Of a stretch of DNA of 64,000 bases, positions 31,661-42,286 are shown piece by piece. The notes below the pieces were generated by a model. It was not told where the DNA came from. It searched no databases and worked only from the letters and a program-made list of their open reading frames with translations. The stretch spans positions 5,215,001-5,279,000 of the forward strand of contig NZ_JAQFII010000001.1 in the NCBI RefSeq assembly GCF_029504575.1, read 5' to 3'. The DNA comes from Streptomyces sp. SPB162 (GTDB lineage Bacteria; Actinomycetota; Actinomycetes; Streptomycetales; Streptomycetaceae). Within the stretch, counting starts at the first letter, position 1. Each line of letters begins with the position of its first letter. The translations under genes and the position numbers were made by a program.

Positions 31661-32761
31661 TCAACGTTGCGCGGGAACCGAACCCGGAAGCGTGACGCGG
31701 ATGCGGCAGCCGCGCGGCGATTCGGCCACCTCGATGTCCCCGCCGTGCAGATCGACCGCCCAGCGGGCGATGGCCAGCCCCAGCCCCGTACCGCCGTCGC
31801 CTCCCGGGTGGGCGCCCCGGTTGAAGCGGTCGAAGACCCGGGTGCGCTCGGACTCCGGGATGCCGGGACCCTCGTCCCGCACGTCCAGGTCAAGACTCCC
31901 CGGCCCGACCCCGCGCCGGGCCCGGACCGTGACCCGGCCGCCGGGCGGGCTGTGCTTGACGGCGTTGTCGACGAGGTTGGCCACCACCTGGTGCAGCCGC
32001 TCGGCGTCCGCGAACGCGGCCAGCTCCGGCGGTGAGACGTCCAGGTGCAGGTGGACGTCGGCGCGGGGGCGGCTGCGCGAGGAGGCGCGGGCGGCGCCCT
32101 CCATGCCCAGGCTGGCCGTCTTCAGCACGGCCGACAGGTACGGCCAGACCTCGAACGGCTTGGCGTCCAGCCGTACCGCACCGCTGTCCAGCCGGGACAG
32201 GTCCAGCAGCTGGCTGACCAGCTTGCCCAGCCGCTCGGTCTGCTGCAGCGCGGTGCGCATCGTCTCCGGATCGGCCTCGGACACCCCGTCGACGACGTTC
32301 TCCAGGACCGCCCGCAGCGCCGCGATCGGCGTCCGGAGCTCATGTGAGACATTCGCCACCAACTCCTTGCGGTGCTGGTCGACGGCCTCCAGATCGGCCG
32401 CCATGCGGTTGAACGTCTCCGCCAGCTCGCCGACCTCGTCCCGCCGCACCCGCGCCACCCGGCGGCTGTAGTCGCCCTGGGCCATGGCCCGCGCGACCGC
32501 CGTCATCTCCCGCAGCGGCGCCGTCAGGCCGTGCGCCACGAACTGGGTGATCAGCAGACACGCGATGATCGAGAAGATCGTGATCACCCGCAGCTCGGTG
32601 GCCGAGTGGATCGCGACGATCACCAGCAGCGTGGTGATCAGCACCGAGACGACGACCAGCAGCTGCAGGGCGGCCTTGATGGACCGGAGCGGGTCGTAGG
32701 GCCTCAGCGCCGCCCACAGGCGCGCCCACAGCCTCATGGGGCCGGGGTCTCCGGGCCTCAT
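31661..32761 (-). CDS. Sensor histidine kinase (OmpR-partner)
   Basis: A 366-residue membrane sensor kinase. Two adjacent hydrophobic segments (about 25-48 and 50-72) leave almost no extracellular loop. HAMP (PLREMTAVARAMAQGDYSRR), the phospho-acceptor His in NVSHELRTPIAAL, and the ATPase boxes N (HQVVANLVDNAVKHS), G1 (DEGPGIPES) and G2 (GTGLGLAIARW) are complete. The start ATG 32761 overlaps the response-regulator stop by four bases. A sensor with no sizable external loop suggests a membrane-embedded or internal signal. An ATG at 32737 is a possible alternative. Confidence 0.93.
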   Translation of the reverse strand: MRPGDPGPMRLWARLWAALRPYDPLRSIKAALQLLVVVSVLITTLLVIVAIHSATELRVITIFSIIACLLITQFVAHGLTAPLREMTAVARAMAQGDYSRRVARVRRDEVGELAETFNRMAADLEAVDQHRKELVANVSHELRTPIAALRAVLENVVDGVSEADPETMRTALQQTERLGKLVSQLLDLSRLDSGAVRLDAKPFEVWPYLSAVLKTASLGMEGAARASSRSRPRADVHLHLDVSPPELAAFADAERLHQVVANLVDNAVKHSPPGGRVTVRARRGVGPGSLDLDVRDEGPGIPESERTRVFDRFNRGAHPGGDGGTGLGLAIARWAVDLHGGDIEVAESPRGCRIRVTLPGSVPAQR

Positions 32762-33474
32762 GGCGCCGGGGTCTCCAGTGCGTAGCCGACCCCGTGCACC
32801 GTGCGGATCCGCTCGGCGCCGATCTTGCGGCGCAGCGCCTTGACGTGGCTGTCGACGGTGCGGGTGCCGGACGCGTCGGCCCAGTCCCAGACCTCGGCCA
32901 GCAGCTGCTCGCGGGAGAGGACGGCGCGCGGCTGCTGGGCCAAGCACACCAGGAGGTCGAACTCGGTCGGGGTCAGGTGCACGTCCGTGCCGCGCACCCG
33001 GACCCGTCTCTGCGAGTTGTCGATCTCCAGGTCGCCCAGTTGCAGACTGCCGCCGCGCGAGCTGTGCGCGGCTATCGTCGCGCGCTCCACGCGGCGCAGC
33101 AGCACGTGCACCCGGGCGGCCAGCTCCCGCATGGAGAACGGCTTGGTCATGTAGTCGTCCGCGCCGACCCCGAGGCCGACGAGCATGTCGGTCTCGTCGT
33201 CCCGCGCGGTCAGCATCAGCACCGGCACCGGCCGCTGGGCCTGGACCCGCCGGCAGACCTCCAGTCCGTCATAGCCGGGCAGCATGACGTCGAGCACCAG
33301 CAGGTCCGGCTGCCAGGCGATCGCGGTGTCCACCGCGGTGGGCCCGTCACCGGCTGTGCGTACCTGGAACCCCTCGGCGCGCAGCCTGGCCGCGATGGCG
33401 TCGGCGATCGTCGGATCGTCCTCCACCACCAGCACCCGGCGCTGTGCGCCCGGTGTCGTCTGTGTGCTGTCCAT
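32758..33474 (-). CDS. OmpR-family response regulator
   Basis: A 238-residue regulator with a receiver domain (acidic pocket EDD, phospho-Asp in LLVLDVMLPGYDG, Lys in YMTKPFS) and a winged-helix DNA-binding domain (LTPTEFDLLVCLAQQP, RTVDSHVKALRRKIG). It is encoded upstream of, and translationally coupled with, the sensor kinase. ATG 33474 is the start. It is divergent from lon, and the 200-bp region between them holds the HspR and ClgR sites of lon. Target genes unknown. Confidence 0.95.
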   Translation of the reverse strand: MDSTQTTPGAQRRVLVVEDDPTIADAIAARLRAEGFQVRTAGDGPTAVDTAIAWQPDLLVLDVMLPGYDGLEVCRRVQAQRPVPVLMLTARDDETDMLVGLGVGADDYMTKPFSMRELAARVHVLLRRVERATIAAHSSRGGSLQLGDLEIDNSQRRVRVRGTDVHLTPTEFDLLVCLAQQPRAVLSREQLLAEVWDWADASGTRTVDSHVKALRRKIGAERIRTVHGVGYALETPAP

Positions 33475-33586
33475 TGCCGCCCCAAGGTCGTCCCGGTTGG
33501 CATGCAGCGTACGGGGCGGCCGACACGCTCGGCTACGTGGCCTGAAAGGGACATTCGACGCCCTTTCCGGGCGCCGCGGAGGTGAT

Positions 33587-33600
33587 CGCTCAGAGCGAAC
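33587..33600. promoter_or_regulatory. Putative ClgR operator upstream of lon
   Basis: Read on the minus strand, the site is GTTCGC-N5-GCG, matching the ClgR motif I recall for clp and lon genes of Streptomyces. It lies 75 bp before the lon start. ClgR is an activator of proteolysis genes. Confidence 0.7.
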
Positions 33601-33633
33601 ACCTGTTGGGGAACACCGGGGGCATCACCTGCA

Positions 33634-33652
33634 TTGAGTCCACATAGCTCAA
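33634..33652. promoter_or_regulatory. Putative HspR (HAIR) operator upstream of lon
   Basis: TTGAG at 33634-33638 and CTCAA at 33648-33652 form an inverted repeat with nine bases between, which fits the HAIR consensus of HspR. It sits 22 bp before the lon start, overlapping the likely transcription start region. HspR control of lon is documented in Streptomyces lividans. Confidence 0.8.
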
Positions 33653-33674
33653 CTTGCTTGCTTAGGGAGAGATC

Positions 33675-36093
<2,419 letters not shown>

Positions 36094-36150
36094 TCGCTGC
36101 GGCTCGGCCGGCCGACGACCACGACAGGACTCGGCGGGTCCGACGACCAC

Positions 36151-36196
36151 GACAGGGCGCTGCCCCTCCCCCCGTGCGGAGGGGCGGCGCCCTGTC
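36151..36196. terminator. Bidirectional terminator hairpin after lon
   Basis: Arms of 19 bases with one mismatch (36151-36169 and 36178-36196) between the convergent ends of lon and the muramidase gene. Just upstream, CCGACGACCACGACAGG occurs twice (36112-36128 and 36140-36156). Confidence 0.85.
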
Positions 36197-36222
36197 CTGG
36201 GTGGTCTCGTGCGCGGGCTCGG

Positions 36223-37080
36223 CTAGCCGTTGGCGAAGGCCTGCAGCCGGTCGTAGGCGCCGTTGAAGCGGTCCTGGTCACCGGGGAAGACACCGGAGTC
36301 GGCGTACTGCCAGATGGTGTGGAAGCCCCAGCCGGCCGGCAGGGCGCCGACGCTGGTGGAGTAGCGCGGGATCCACAGCGGGTTGTTGGCCGAGAAGGCG
36401 CTGCTGTTGCCGGTGCACTGCGTCCACCAGTTGGTGGAGGAGTAGATCGTCGGGTAGCGGCCGGTTCGGGCGCGGTACTCGTTGCTGAACGCGGCGATCC
36501 AGTTGACCATGCTGCCGGCGCTCAGGCCGTAGCAGGTGGCGCCGTAGGGGTTGTACTCGATGTCGAGCGCCCCGGGCAGCGTCTTGCCGTCGCGGGACCA
36601 GCCGCCGCCGTGGTTGACGAAGTAGTCGGCCTGGGCGGCGCCGCCGGAGTTGTCCGGCAGCGCGAAGTGGTACGAGCCGCGGATCATCCCGATGTTGTAC
36701 GAGCCGTTGTACTGCTGGGCGAAGTACGGGCTGGTGTACGAGGTGCCCTCGGTGGCCTTGACGTACGCGAACCGTCCGCCGTTGGACCAGGCGGCCGACC
36801 AGTTGACGTTGCCCTGGTAGCCGCTGACGTCCATACCCGGAGTCTGGGTGACCAGTGGGGTGGCCACGTGTCCGGTGGTGCTGCCGCCCTCGTGGGCGCG
36901 GATGGTCGAGCCCATCCAGTCGAGTTCGGGGTGGGTCATCGGGCCGCTGCCGGCCGCGCCCGCGGAGTCCGGCAGGGCGAGTAAGACGGTGAGGAGCGTG
37001 AGGAGCAGCCCGGCGGCGAGGGCTGTTCTGCTGCGGAGGGATCGTGGACCGTGCACGGCGGAACGGGCTCCGAAGGACAT
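36223..37080 (-). CDS. Secreted GH25 N-acetylmuramidase (lysozyme-type)
   Basis: A 285-residue secreted glycoside hydrolase of family 25, which cuts the beta-1,4 bond of peptidoglycan. A signal peptide (Arg-rich start, hydrophobic core LLLTLLTVLLALP, cleavage near AGA) is followed by the catalytic barrel. Active-site residues are in GMDVSGYQGNVNW and GALDIEYNP (Asp-x-Glu), with the family motif WIPRYSTS and a final TIWQYADSG. The ATG at 37080 is preferred because GGAGG sits six bases before it. Similar enzymes are Streptomyces cellosyl and lysozyme. Likely role in growth or lysis of own or foreign cell walls. Confidence 0.93.
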   Translation of the reverse strand: MSFGARSAVHGPRSLRSRTALAAGLLLTLLTVLLALPDSAGAAGSGPMTHPELDWMGSTIRAHEGGSTTGHVATPLVTQTPGMDVSGYQGNVNWSAAWSNGGRFAYVKATEGTSYTSPYFAQQYNGSYNIGMIRGSYHFALPDNSGGAAQADYFVNHGGGWSRDGKTLPGALDIEYNPYGATCYGLSAGSMVNWIAAFSNEYRARTGRYPTIYSSTNWWTQCTGNSSAFSANNPLWIPRYSTSVGALPAGWGFHTIWQYADSGVFPGDQDRFNGAYDRLQAFANG

Positions 37081-37251
37081 AGGTGCCTCCATGGGGGGAC
37101 GGGGCCTGACGCGCAGGGGGCCTTGGGATGGCCATGACAGGATGAAGGTAAGTGCGGGATCTACGCGCATGGAAGAGCCCTCGAACACCGCCGTTGGTCT
37201 ACACCTGCGAAATACTTGAGCAGCTGCGGGAACGACGAACGCTGGAAGAAA

Positions 37252-37269
37252 CTTTCAGCCCTCTGAAAG
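37252..37269 (+). promoter_or_regulatory. Inverted repeat overlapping the marR translation start region
   Basis: CTTTCAG (37252-37258) and CTGAAAG (37263-37269) form a perfect seven-base inverted repeat with a four-base spacer, ending 10 bases before the GTG at 37280. It could be the MarR self-operator or an RNA hairpin covering the ribosome binding site. Confidence 0.55.
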
Positions 37270-37279
37270 CGAAAGCGCT

Positions 37280-37717
37280 GTGGACGAGCAGATGGAAGCC
37301 CTGGAACGCGAGCTGACGGTGTTCTACCGGCGGGCCCGTGCGTCCTCCGGCGAGATGGCGCGTGAACTCCACCCGGAACTGGAACCCGCCGCCTACGGGC
37401 TCCTGGTCCGGCTCCAGGAGTGCGAGCCCGAGCGCGCCACCGACCTCGCCGCGTACTTCGGCGTCGGCAAGGCCACGATGAGCCGGCAGCTGCGCGCGCT
37501 GGAGGTGCTGGGGCTGGTCACCCGCGAGCCCGACCCCGCCGACGGCCGCGCCTTCCTGATGCGGATGACGGCCGAGGGCCGCGAGCGCTTCTCCCGGGTG
37601 CGCGCCGCCCGGCGCTCCCGCTACCTCCGCCGACTGGCCTCCTGGGACCGCGGCGAGGTCAGCGAACTGGCCCGGCTGCTGCAGCGGCTGAACGAACTGC
37701 AGGGGTCCGACGACTAG
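37280..37717 (+). CDS. MarR family transcriptional regulator
   Basis: A 145-residue winged-helix regulator. The recognition helix is in YFGVGKATMSRQLRALEVLGL and the wing in REPDPADGRAFLMRMT, both typical. N- and C-terminal helices form the dimer (LERELTVFYRRAR, LARLLQRLNELQ). Start GTG 37280, with GAAAG in the upstream repeat as the only ribosome binding signal. It is divergent from the muramidase gene; the spacing of 199 bp leaves room for shared control. The ligand is unknown. Confidence 0.92.
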   Translation: MDEQMEALERELTVFYRRARASSGEMARELHPELEPAAYGLLVRLQECEPERATDLAAYFGVGKATMSRQLRALEVLGLVTREPDPADGRAFLMRMTAEGRERFSRVRAARRSRYLRRLASWDRGEVSELARLLQRLNELQGSDD

Positions 37718-37837
37718 AGGGTGTTGCGAAAGGAGCGCCGTTCGCCCGTTAGGCCGTGTCTGGTGCGTGCGACGGCAAGGCGGAGGGTCGTCCTCGTACT
37801 GGACGTACTGGGGTGAGCCCGACAACTGGGGGCACGC

Positions 37838-38608
37838 TCAGAGTTCCACCAGCGCGGCCGTCGCGTCGTCGAAGGGCTTGCCGCGCGGTACGTCGCGGCC
37901 CTCGGGATCGGCCGACTCCGTGGCGCGCACCCGCCGGATCAGCGTCTGCGGCCCCTCCTCCCGCAGCAGCGCGAAGGTGCCGGCCCAGTCGTCCGTGCGG
38001 AAGACCTCGACCAGCCGGCTCGCCCCGTCGGTCAGCGCGGCGAAGGCGCGGACGTCGGCGCGCGGGGTGGTGCCGGTGACCGCACGGGAGACCACCGCCG
38101 GATCGGCGGCGGCGGTGAAGAAGCCGCCCTCGGAGTTGCGCAGCGCGGAGACGGCACGGCCCTCGGCGACCAGCCGCTCGATGCGGCCGTCCAGCACCGG
38201 TGTGACCTTGCCGTCGGGGGCTTCGAGGAGCAGCGCGGAATCGGAGAGTACGAGATGCTCCACGCTGTCCTGATTCCACCGGACTGTGACCACGGTGGCC
38301 TGCGGTGTCAGCCGGTGAGAAAGATCACAGGTGTCCCGGTGTGCGTCCGCCGTACGGCGAATCGCGGTCGCCAAACAGTCGGCGAGCGTCATCTCCGATC
38401 GCGAAACGGACAGTTCGAGCAGGGCCCCGCCGAGCCGCGCAACGAACCACGGCACCGAGTGGACGCAGTCGCCGTTCCCCGGCGCCGGCGTCACGCCATC
38501 CAGCAGGACCAGCGCGCCACCCTGCCCGGAAGCGGGCAGGGCCAGGGCGAGGAAGTCCTCGTTGGGGCGGTTGGGAGTGCCGGGCTCGGTGCTGCTCTCG
38601 ATGCGCAT
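37838..38608 (-). CDS. Protein phosphatase 2C-like protein
   Basis: A 256-residue cytoplasmic protein of the PP2C-like fold. Conserved pieces: an N-terminal PNRPNEDFLALA (Asp equivalent to the first metal ligand), VLLDGVTP (Asp-Gly), LVLSDSALLLE and ALTDGASRL (Asp-Gly). The last motif and the terminal DDATAALV (Asp-Asp) match the metal-binding pattern of the family. The start at ATG 38608 follows related proteins; the frame is open to 38701. Serine/threonine phosphatases of this type act on kinase substrates or anti-sigma antagonists. The target is unknown. Confidence 0.75.
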   Translation of the reverse strand: MRIESSTEPGTPNRPNEDFLALALPASGQGGALVLLDGVTPAPGNGDCVHSVPWFVARLGGALLELSVSRSEMTLADCLATAIRRTADAHRDTCDLSHRLTPQATVVTVRWNQDSVEHLVLSDSALLLEAPDGKVTPVLDGRIERLVAEGRAVSALRNSEGGFFTAAADPAVVSRAVTGTTPRADVRAFAALTDGASRLVEVFRTDDWAGTFALLREEGPQTLIRRVRATESADPEGRDVPRGKPFDDATAALVEL

Positions 38609-38907
38609 GGATCGATTCTGCCGGAGCGCCGTTCGAACCTCTTGGTCCGTACCTGGACACCTCCGGGTCACCGCATATTCCCGTTCCAGGGCACCTGACA
38701 TGGGCAGATGGGATGCGGGCGGGCATCCTGCCAGGGTGCGGCCGCGACGCCAAACCTGATCGTCGATCACGGATTGAGACGTTCCGCTCCGGGGTTGTCC
38801 GTCAACTCATGCGTGCGATTCACTCGTTCGGGTGTCGGGGAGGGGGACGCGCGGCCCCGTCTACAACGGGCTGAGAGGGTCGGGCCCATTGACCAGGCGA
38901 GACGGGA
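38609..38907. other. Intergenic region between PP2C-like gene and conservon
   Basis: About 300 bp between divergent genes, without a supported gene. It should contain the conservon promoter. No recognised operator was found. Confidence 0.45.
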
Positions 38908-41352
38908 TTGCGAGCTCCGGTGCGAAGACGACGTGAACTCCGCGACGGGGTCCCCCCCGCGGCGGGCAAAGGACGGGTGCGCAGCCGGTTGCTGGCCGCC
39001 CTGCTGATCTGTGCCGTCATCGTGCCGGCCGCGGCCGCGCCCGGCGTGGTGGTCGCCGTGCGCGACGTCTCCGACGCGCAGGACGAGGTGACGGCGGCCG
39101 AGCTGGCCATCCGGGCCATCTCGCTGGCGCACTCGCTGGCCGACGAGCGTGACGACATGGCCGCCTTCGTCGCCGGCGGACGGTCCACCGCCCCCGGCAC
39201 CGGCGCCCCCGGGCTCTCCGAGTCGCAGCGCAACCGGGTGGACCGGCAGGCGCAGGGCCTCTCGGCCGACGAGGACGCCGGCGCGGAGCTGCGCGAAGTG
39301 CTGGCGACCCTCCCGCAGATCCGGCAGGAGGCGCTGACCGGCACCGGCGCCCCGCAGGCCGTAGTCGCCGCGTACACCCCCCTGCTGGACGCCCTGAGCC
39401 GGGCGGCGACGGGACCGGTGGCCGCACCGCTCAGCCGCGCCACCGCGCTGGCCGCCACCGAGCGCGGGCTCCTGGTGAGCGCGCTCACCGGTACCGGCGC
39501 CCAGCGCCCGTTGGCCACCGACGCGCAGACCGCCGCCGTGCGGGAGCGGGCGGCGCTGGCCGACTTCCGCGCCACCGCGTCCCAGGAACTGCGCGACCAG
39601 TACAGCCAGACCGTCACCGGCGCGGATGTCGCCGAGGCCGAGAACGACCTGCGGCTCCTCACCGACCAGCCGCAGTTGGCCACCTCCGACCGCGCGCTCG
39701 GCACGGCCGCGGTCAAGGCCGCGCTCACCGCCAGGATCGGCCTGATGCGCAGCGTGGAGTCCTCGCTCGCCACCGCCGAGGCCGACGCGGCCGGCGAACG
39801 GCGGGACGACGCGGTGACCGCCCTCGAACTGCGGGTCGCCCTGGCCGCGCTGTGCCTGCTGGTCGCCGTCGGCGTCCTCGTCTCGACCGCCCGCTCGCTC
39901 ACCCGGCCGCTCGCCGCGCTGCACCGCTTCGCCACGGGCCGGTCCGAGGAGGCGCGCGTCGTCGGCGACGACGAGTTCGCGACGGTCGCCCGCCGTATCA
40001 ACGTGCTCGTCACCGAGTTGCGCGCCGTACAGGCCCGGGGCCTCGAACTGGGTGCGGAACAGACCCGGCTGCTGGGTATTCTCGACGCGCTCGCGACAGA
40101 ACGCGACAGCCTGCTGCACCAGCACGACGCCATCAGCGCCGAACGGGCCGCGAGTGCCGGCACCGGCACCGACAGGACCGGCGCGCACACCACGTACGTC
40201 AACCTCTCGCTGCGCACCCTGGGCCTGGTGGAGCGCCAGCTCGCCCTGATCGAGGGGCTGGAGGAGCGCGAGCAGGACCCGGACCGGCTGGAGACGCTCT
40301 TCCGGCTGGACCACCTCGCCACCCGGATGCGCCGCAACAGCGAGAACCTGCTGGTCCTCGCGGGAACCGAGCACAGCCACGGCGGCGCCACCGCCAAGCC
40401 CGTGCCGCTGGTCGACGTGGCCCGTGCGGCGATCTCGGAGATCGAGCGCTACGAGCGGGTGCGGATCCAGGCACTGCCCGCCGGGCAACTGGCCGGGCAC
40501 GCGGCCGACGACACCAGCCACCTGGTGGCCGAACTGCTCGACAACGCGACCGCGTTCTCGCCGCCGCAGGCCGAGGTGCAGCTCTCCGGTTGGATGCTGG
40601 AGAACGGCGAGGTGATGATCTCCGTCGAGGACGCGGGCATCGGCGCCCCGCCCGAGCGGCTTGCCGAGCTGAACGCGCTGCTCACCGACGCCGAGCCGGC
40701 CGCACCCGGCAACGCGACCGGTATGGGGCTGTATGTCGTGGCCCGGCTCGCCGCCCGGCACGGGATCCGCGTGCAGTTGCGCGAGCAGAAGCAGGGCGGC
40801 ATCGCCGCCGTCGTGATCCTGCCGCGCCGGCTGCTGCCGGCCGGACGCCCCGAAGACGCTCCGGCCAACCCGGTGAAGGCCGCGATCGCCGGCGAGCCGA
40901 TGCCGGTGGAGGGGACTCCCGCGCCGGAACGGCTGCCGGACGCCCCGGAAGCGATTCCGGCGGCCGTCGGGGCCCCGGAGAGCGTCTCCGTGGAGCACGC
41001 GGGACCGGGCCGCGTCGTACGGCCGCGGTCCGCGCCCGACGACGCACCGGCGGCACCGGCCGCGGCACCCGCTCCGCCGGCCGCCGAGCCCGACGGAGCC
41101 GTCACCGGCAAGGGCCTGCCGCAGCGCGTGCCGCGCAGCAGCGGGCTGACCGGCGAGCCGGCCGCGCGCCGCACCGGGATGAACGGACCGGTGGACGCGG
41201 AGGCGCTGCGGCGCAAGTTCGGCGGATTGCAACGAGGACTTCGGGACGGACGACGGGACGCGGAAGAGGAGACCCGGGCGGCAGACCCGGGGCAGGCAGG
41301 CCCAACGGGGGGCGCAGGCGCAGCTGGAACCATCGAGGAGGCGAGCCGTTGA
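38908..41352 (+). CDS. cvnA: Conservon sensor protein, histidine-kinase-like (CvnA)
   Basis: An 814-residue membrane protein. A first helix (about 26-48) and a second (about 308-328) enclose an extracellular all-helical nitrate/nitrite-sensing-like domain. HAMP-like residues follow, then a GHKL ATPase (LVAELLDNATAFSPP, EDAGIGAPPERL, GMGLYVVARLA). The classical H-box is not evident near the ATPase; the expected position reads LDHLATRMRRNSENLL. This is usual for CvnA proteins. The C-terminal 200 residues are disordered, Pro/Ala-rich. The TTG at 38908 is the likely start, with a weak GACGGGA upstream; GTG 38920 is the alternative. The stop overlaps cvnB (TTGA). Confidence 0.88.
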   Translation: MRAPVRRRRELRDGVPPAAGKGRVRSRLLAALLICAVIVPAAAAPGVVVAVRDVSDAQDEVTAAELAIRAISLAHSLADERDDMAAFVAGGRSTAPGTGAPGLSESQRNRVDRQAQGLSADEDAGAELREVLATLPQIRQEALTGTGAPQAVVAAYTPLLDALSRAATGPVAAPLSRATALAATERGLLVSALTGTGAQRPLATDAQTAAVRERAALADFRATASQELRDQYSQTVTGADVAEAENDLRLLTDQPQLATSDRALGTAAVKAALTARIGLMRSVESSLATAEADAAGERRDDAVTALELRVALAALCLLVAVGVLVSTARSLTRPLAALHRFATGRSEEARVVGDDEFATVARRINVLVTELRAVQARGLELGAEQTRLLGILDALATERDSLLHQHDAISAERAASAGTGTDRTGAHTTYVNLSLRTLGLVERQLALIEGLEEREQDPDRLETLFRLDHLATRMRRNSENLLVLAGTEHSHGGATAKPVPLVDVARAAISEIERYERVRIQALPAGQLAGHAADDTSHLVAELLDNATAFSPPQAEVQLSGWMLENGEVMISVEDAGIGAPPERLAELNALLTDAEPAAPGNATGMGLYVVARLAARHGIRVQLREQKQGGIAAVVILPRRLLPAGRPEDAPANPVKAAIAGEPMPVEGTPAPERLPDAPEAIPAAVGAPESVSVEHAGPGRVVRPRSAPDDAPAAPAAAPAPPAAEPDGAVTGKGLPQRVPRSSGLTGEPAARRTGMNGPVDAEALRRKFGGLQRGLRDGRRDAEEETRAADPGQAGPTGGAGAAGTIEEASR

Positions 41353-41891
41353 ACGCGGCGAGTACGGACACGAAGGACCTGAGCCATGAAGCCCGCAATC
41401 TGCGGTGGTTGCTGAGCAACTTCGTCGAGGAGGTGCCCGGCGTCCACTCGGTCGCCGTGGTCTCCTCCGACGGACTGCTCCTGATCACCTCCGATGCGGG
41501 CGCCGATCCAGAGGTGGCCGAGGAGTCCGGCGGGCAGCAGCCGCCGGCCGGCCCCGCGGACGCCCGGGCGGACCTGGCCACGGTCGTCTCCGGCCTCGCC
41601 TCGCTGACCCACGGCGCGGCGCGCCTGATGGACGGCGGCCGCGTCCGGCAGACCGCGGTCGCCATGGACGCGGGCAGCCTGTTCGTGATGTCGATCAGCG
41701 ACGGGTCGCTGCTCGGCGTCCACGCCGCCGCCGACTGTGACATGAGCGTCGTCGGCTACCACATGGCGCTGTTCGTCGGCCGGGCCGGGCACGTCCTGAC
41801 CCCCGCGCTCCGCGACGAGCTGCGGCGGTCCAGGGAAGCCGCCGGCGCCGAGCGGGAGACCGCCGGTTCCGAGCGGGAGGGCGGCCGCTGA
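41349..41891 (+). CDS. cvnB: Roadblock/LC7 domain protein, conservon CvnB
   Basis: The 180-residue product has the roadblock/LC7 fold (RNLRWLLSNFVEEVPGVHSVAVVSSDGLLL, then GAARLMDGGRVRQTAVAMDAG, LFVMSISDGSLLGV). Roadblock proteins bind and regulate small GTPases, here CvnD. The start TTG 41349 overlaps the cvnA stop and has an excellent ribosome binding site, GAGGAGG, eight bases upstream. The stop overlaps cvnC by one base. An internal low-complexity segment (PEVAEESGGQQPPAGPADA) sits where family members have short loops. Confidence 0.93.
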   Translation: MNAASTDTKDLSHEARNLRWLLSNFVEEVPGVHSVAVVSSDGLLLITSDAGADPEVAEESGGQQPPAGPADARADLATVVSGLASLTHGAARLMDGGRVRQTAVAMDAGSLFVMSISDGSLLGVHAAADCDMSVVGYHMALFVGRAGHVLTPALRDELRRSREAAGAERETAGSEREGGR

Positions 41892-42286
41892 TGTCCATGT
41901 CCCTGCCCCAGCGCGGCGCCGACCGCCGCACCGCCCGGGTCCGCCCGTACGCGCTGACCGGCGGACGCACCCGCTTCGGCCATGTGCTCTTCGTCGAGAC
42001 GTTCGTGGCGAGCATCGACGGCCAGGAGCCGGGTTTCGTGCTCACCGCGGGCCGCTGGGCCGAACGAGTGATGCCGGAGATGCGCGCGATCGTGGAGTTG
42101 TGCCGCAGAATGCGGTCGGTGGCCGAGATCTCGGCCTTGCTGCGGATGCCGCTCGGCGTCGTCCGTGTACTGCTCAGCGACCTGGCTGACCAGGGAAGGA
42201 TCCGCGTCTACGGCACCGGGCACGGCCCGGGCAGTCCTGATCGCGCGTTGTTGGAAAGGGTGCTCGGTGGACTTCGCAGGCTTTGA
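41891..42286 (+). CDS. cvnC: DUF742 protein, conservon CvnC
   Basis: A 131-residue DUF742 protein with the typical core VRPYALTGGRTRF near the start and a C-terminal winged-helix-like region (ICRRMRSVAEISALLRMPLGVVRVLLSDLADQGRIRV). The ATG at 41891 overlaps the cvnB stop and the end overlaps cvnD by 20 bases, so it is within a tightly coupled operon. In conservon biochemistry CvnC interacts with the sensor and the GTPase. Confidence 0.93.
   Translation: MSMSLPQRGADRRTARVRPYALTGGRTRFGHVLFVETFVASIDGQEPGFVLTAGRWAERVMPEMRAIVELCRRMRSVAEISALLRMPLGVVRVLLSDLADQGRIRVYGTGHGPGSPDRALLERVLGGLRRL

Noticed and set aside
38908..41352. CvnA as a normal two-component kinase with a partner response regulator
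   Set aside because: No clear H-box is visible and no response regulator gene is adjacent. The gene order with roadblock, DUF742 and GTPase genes defines a conservon instead.
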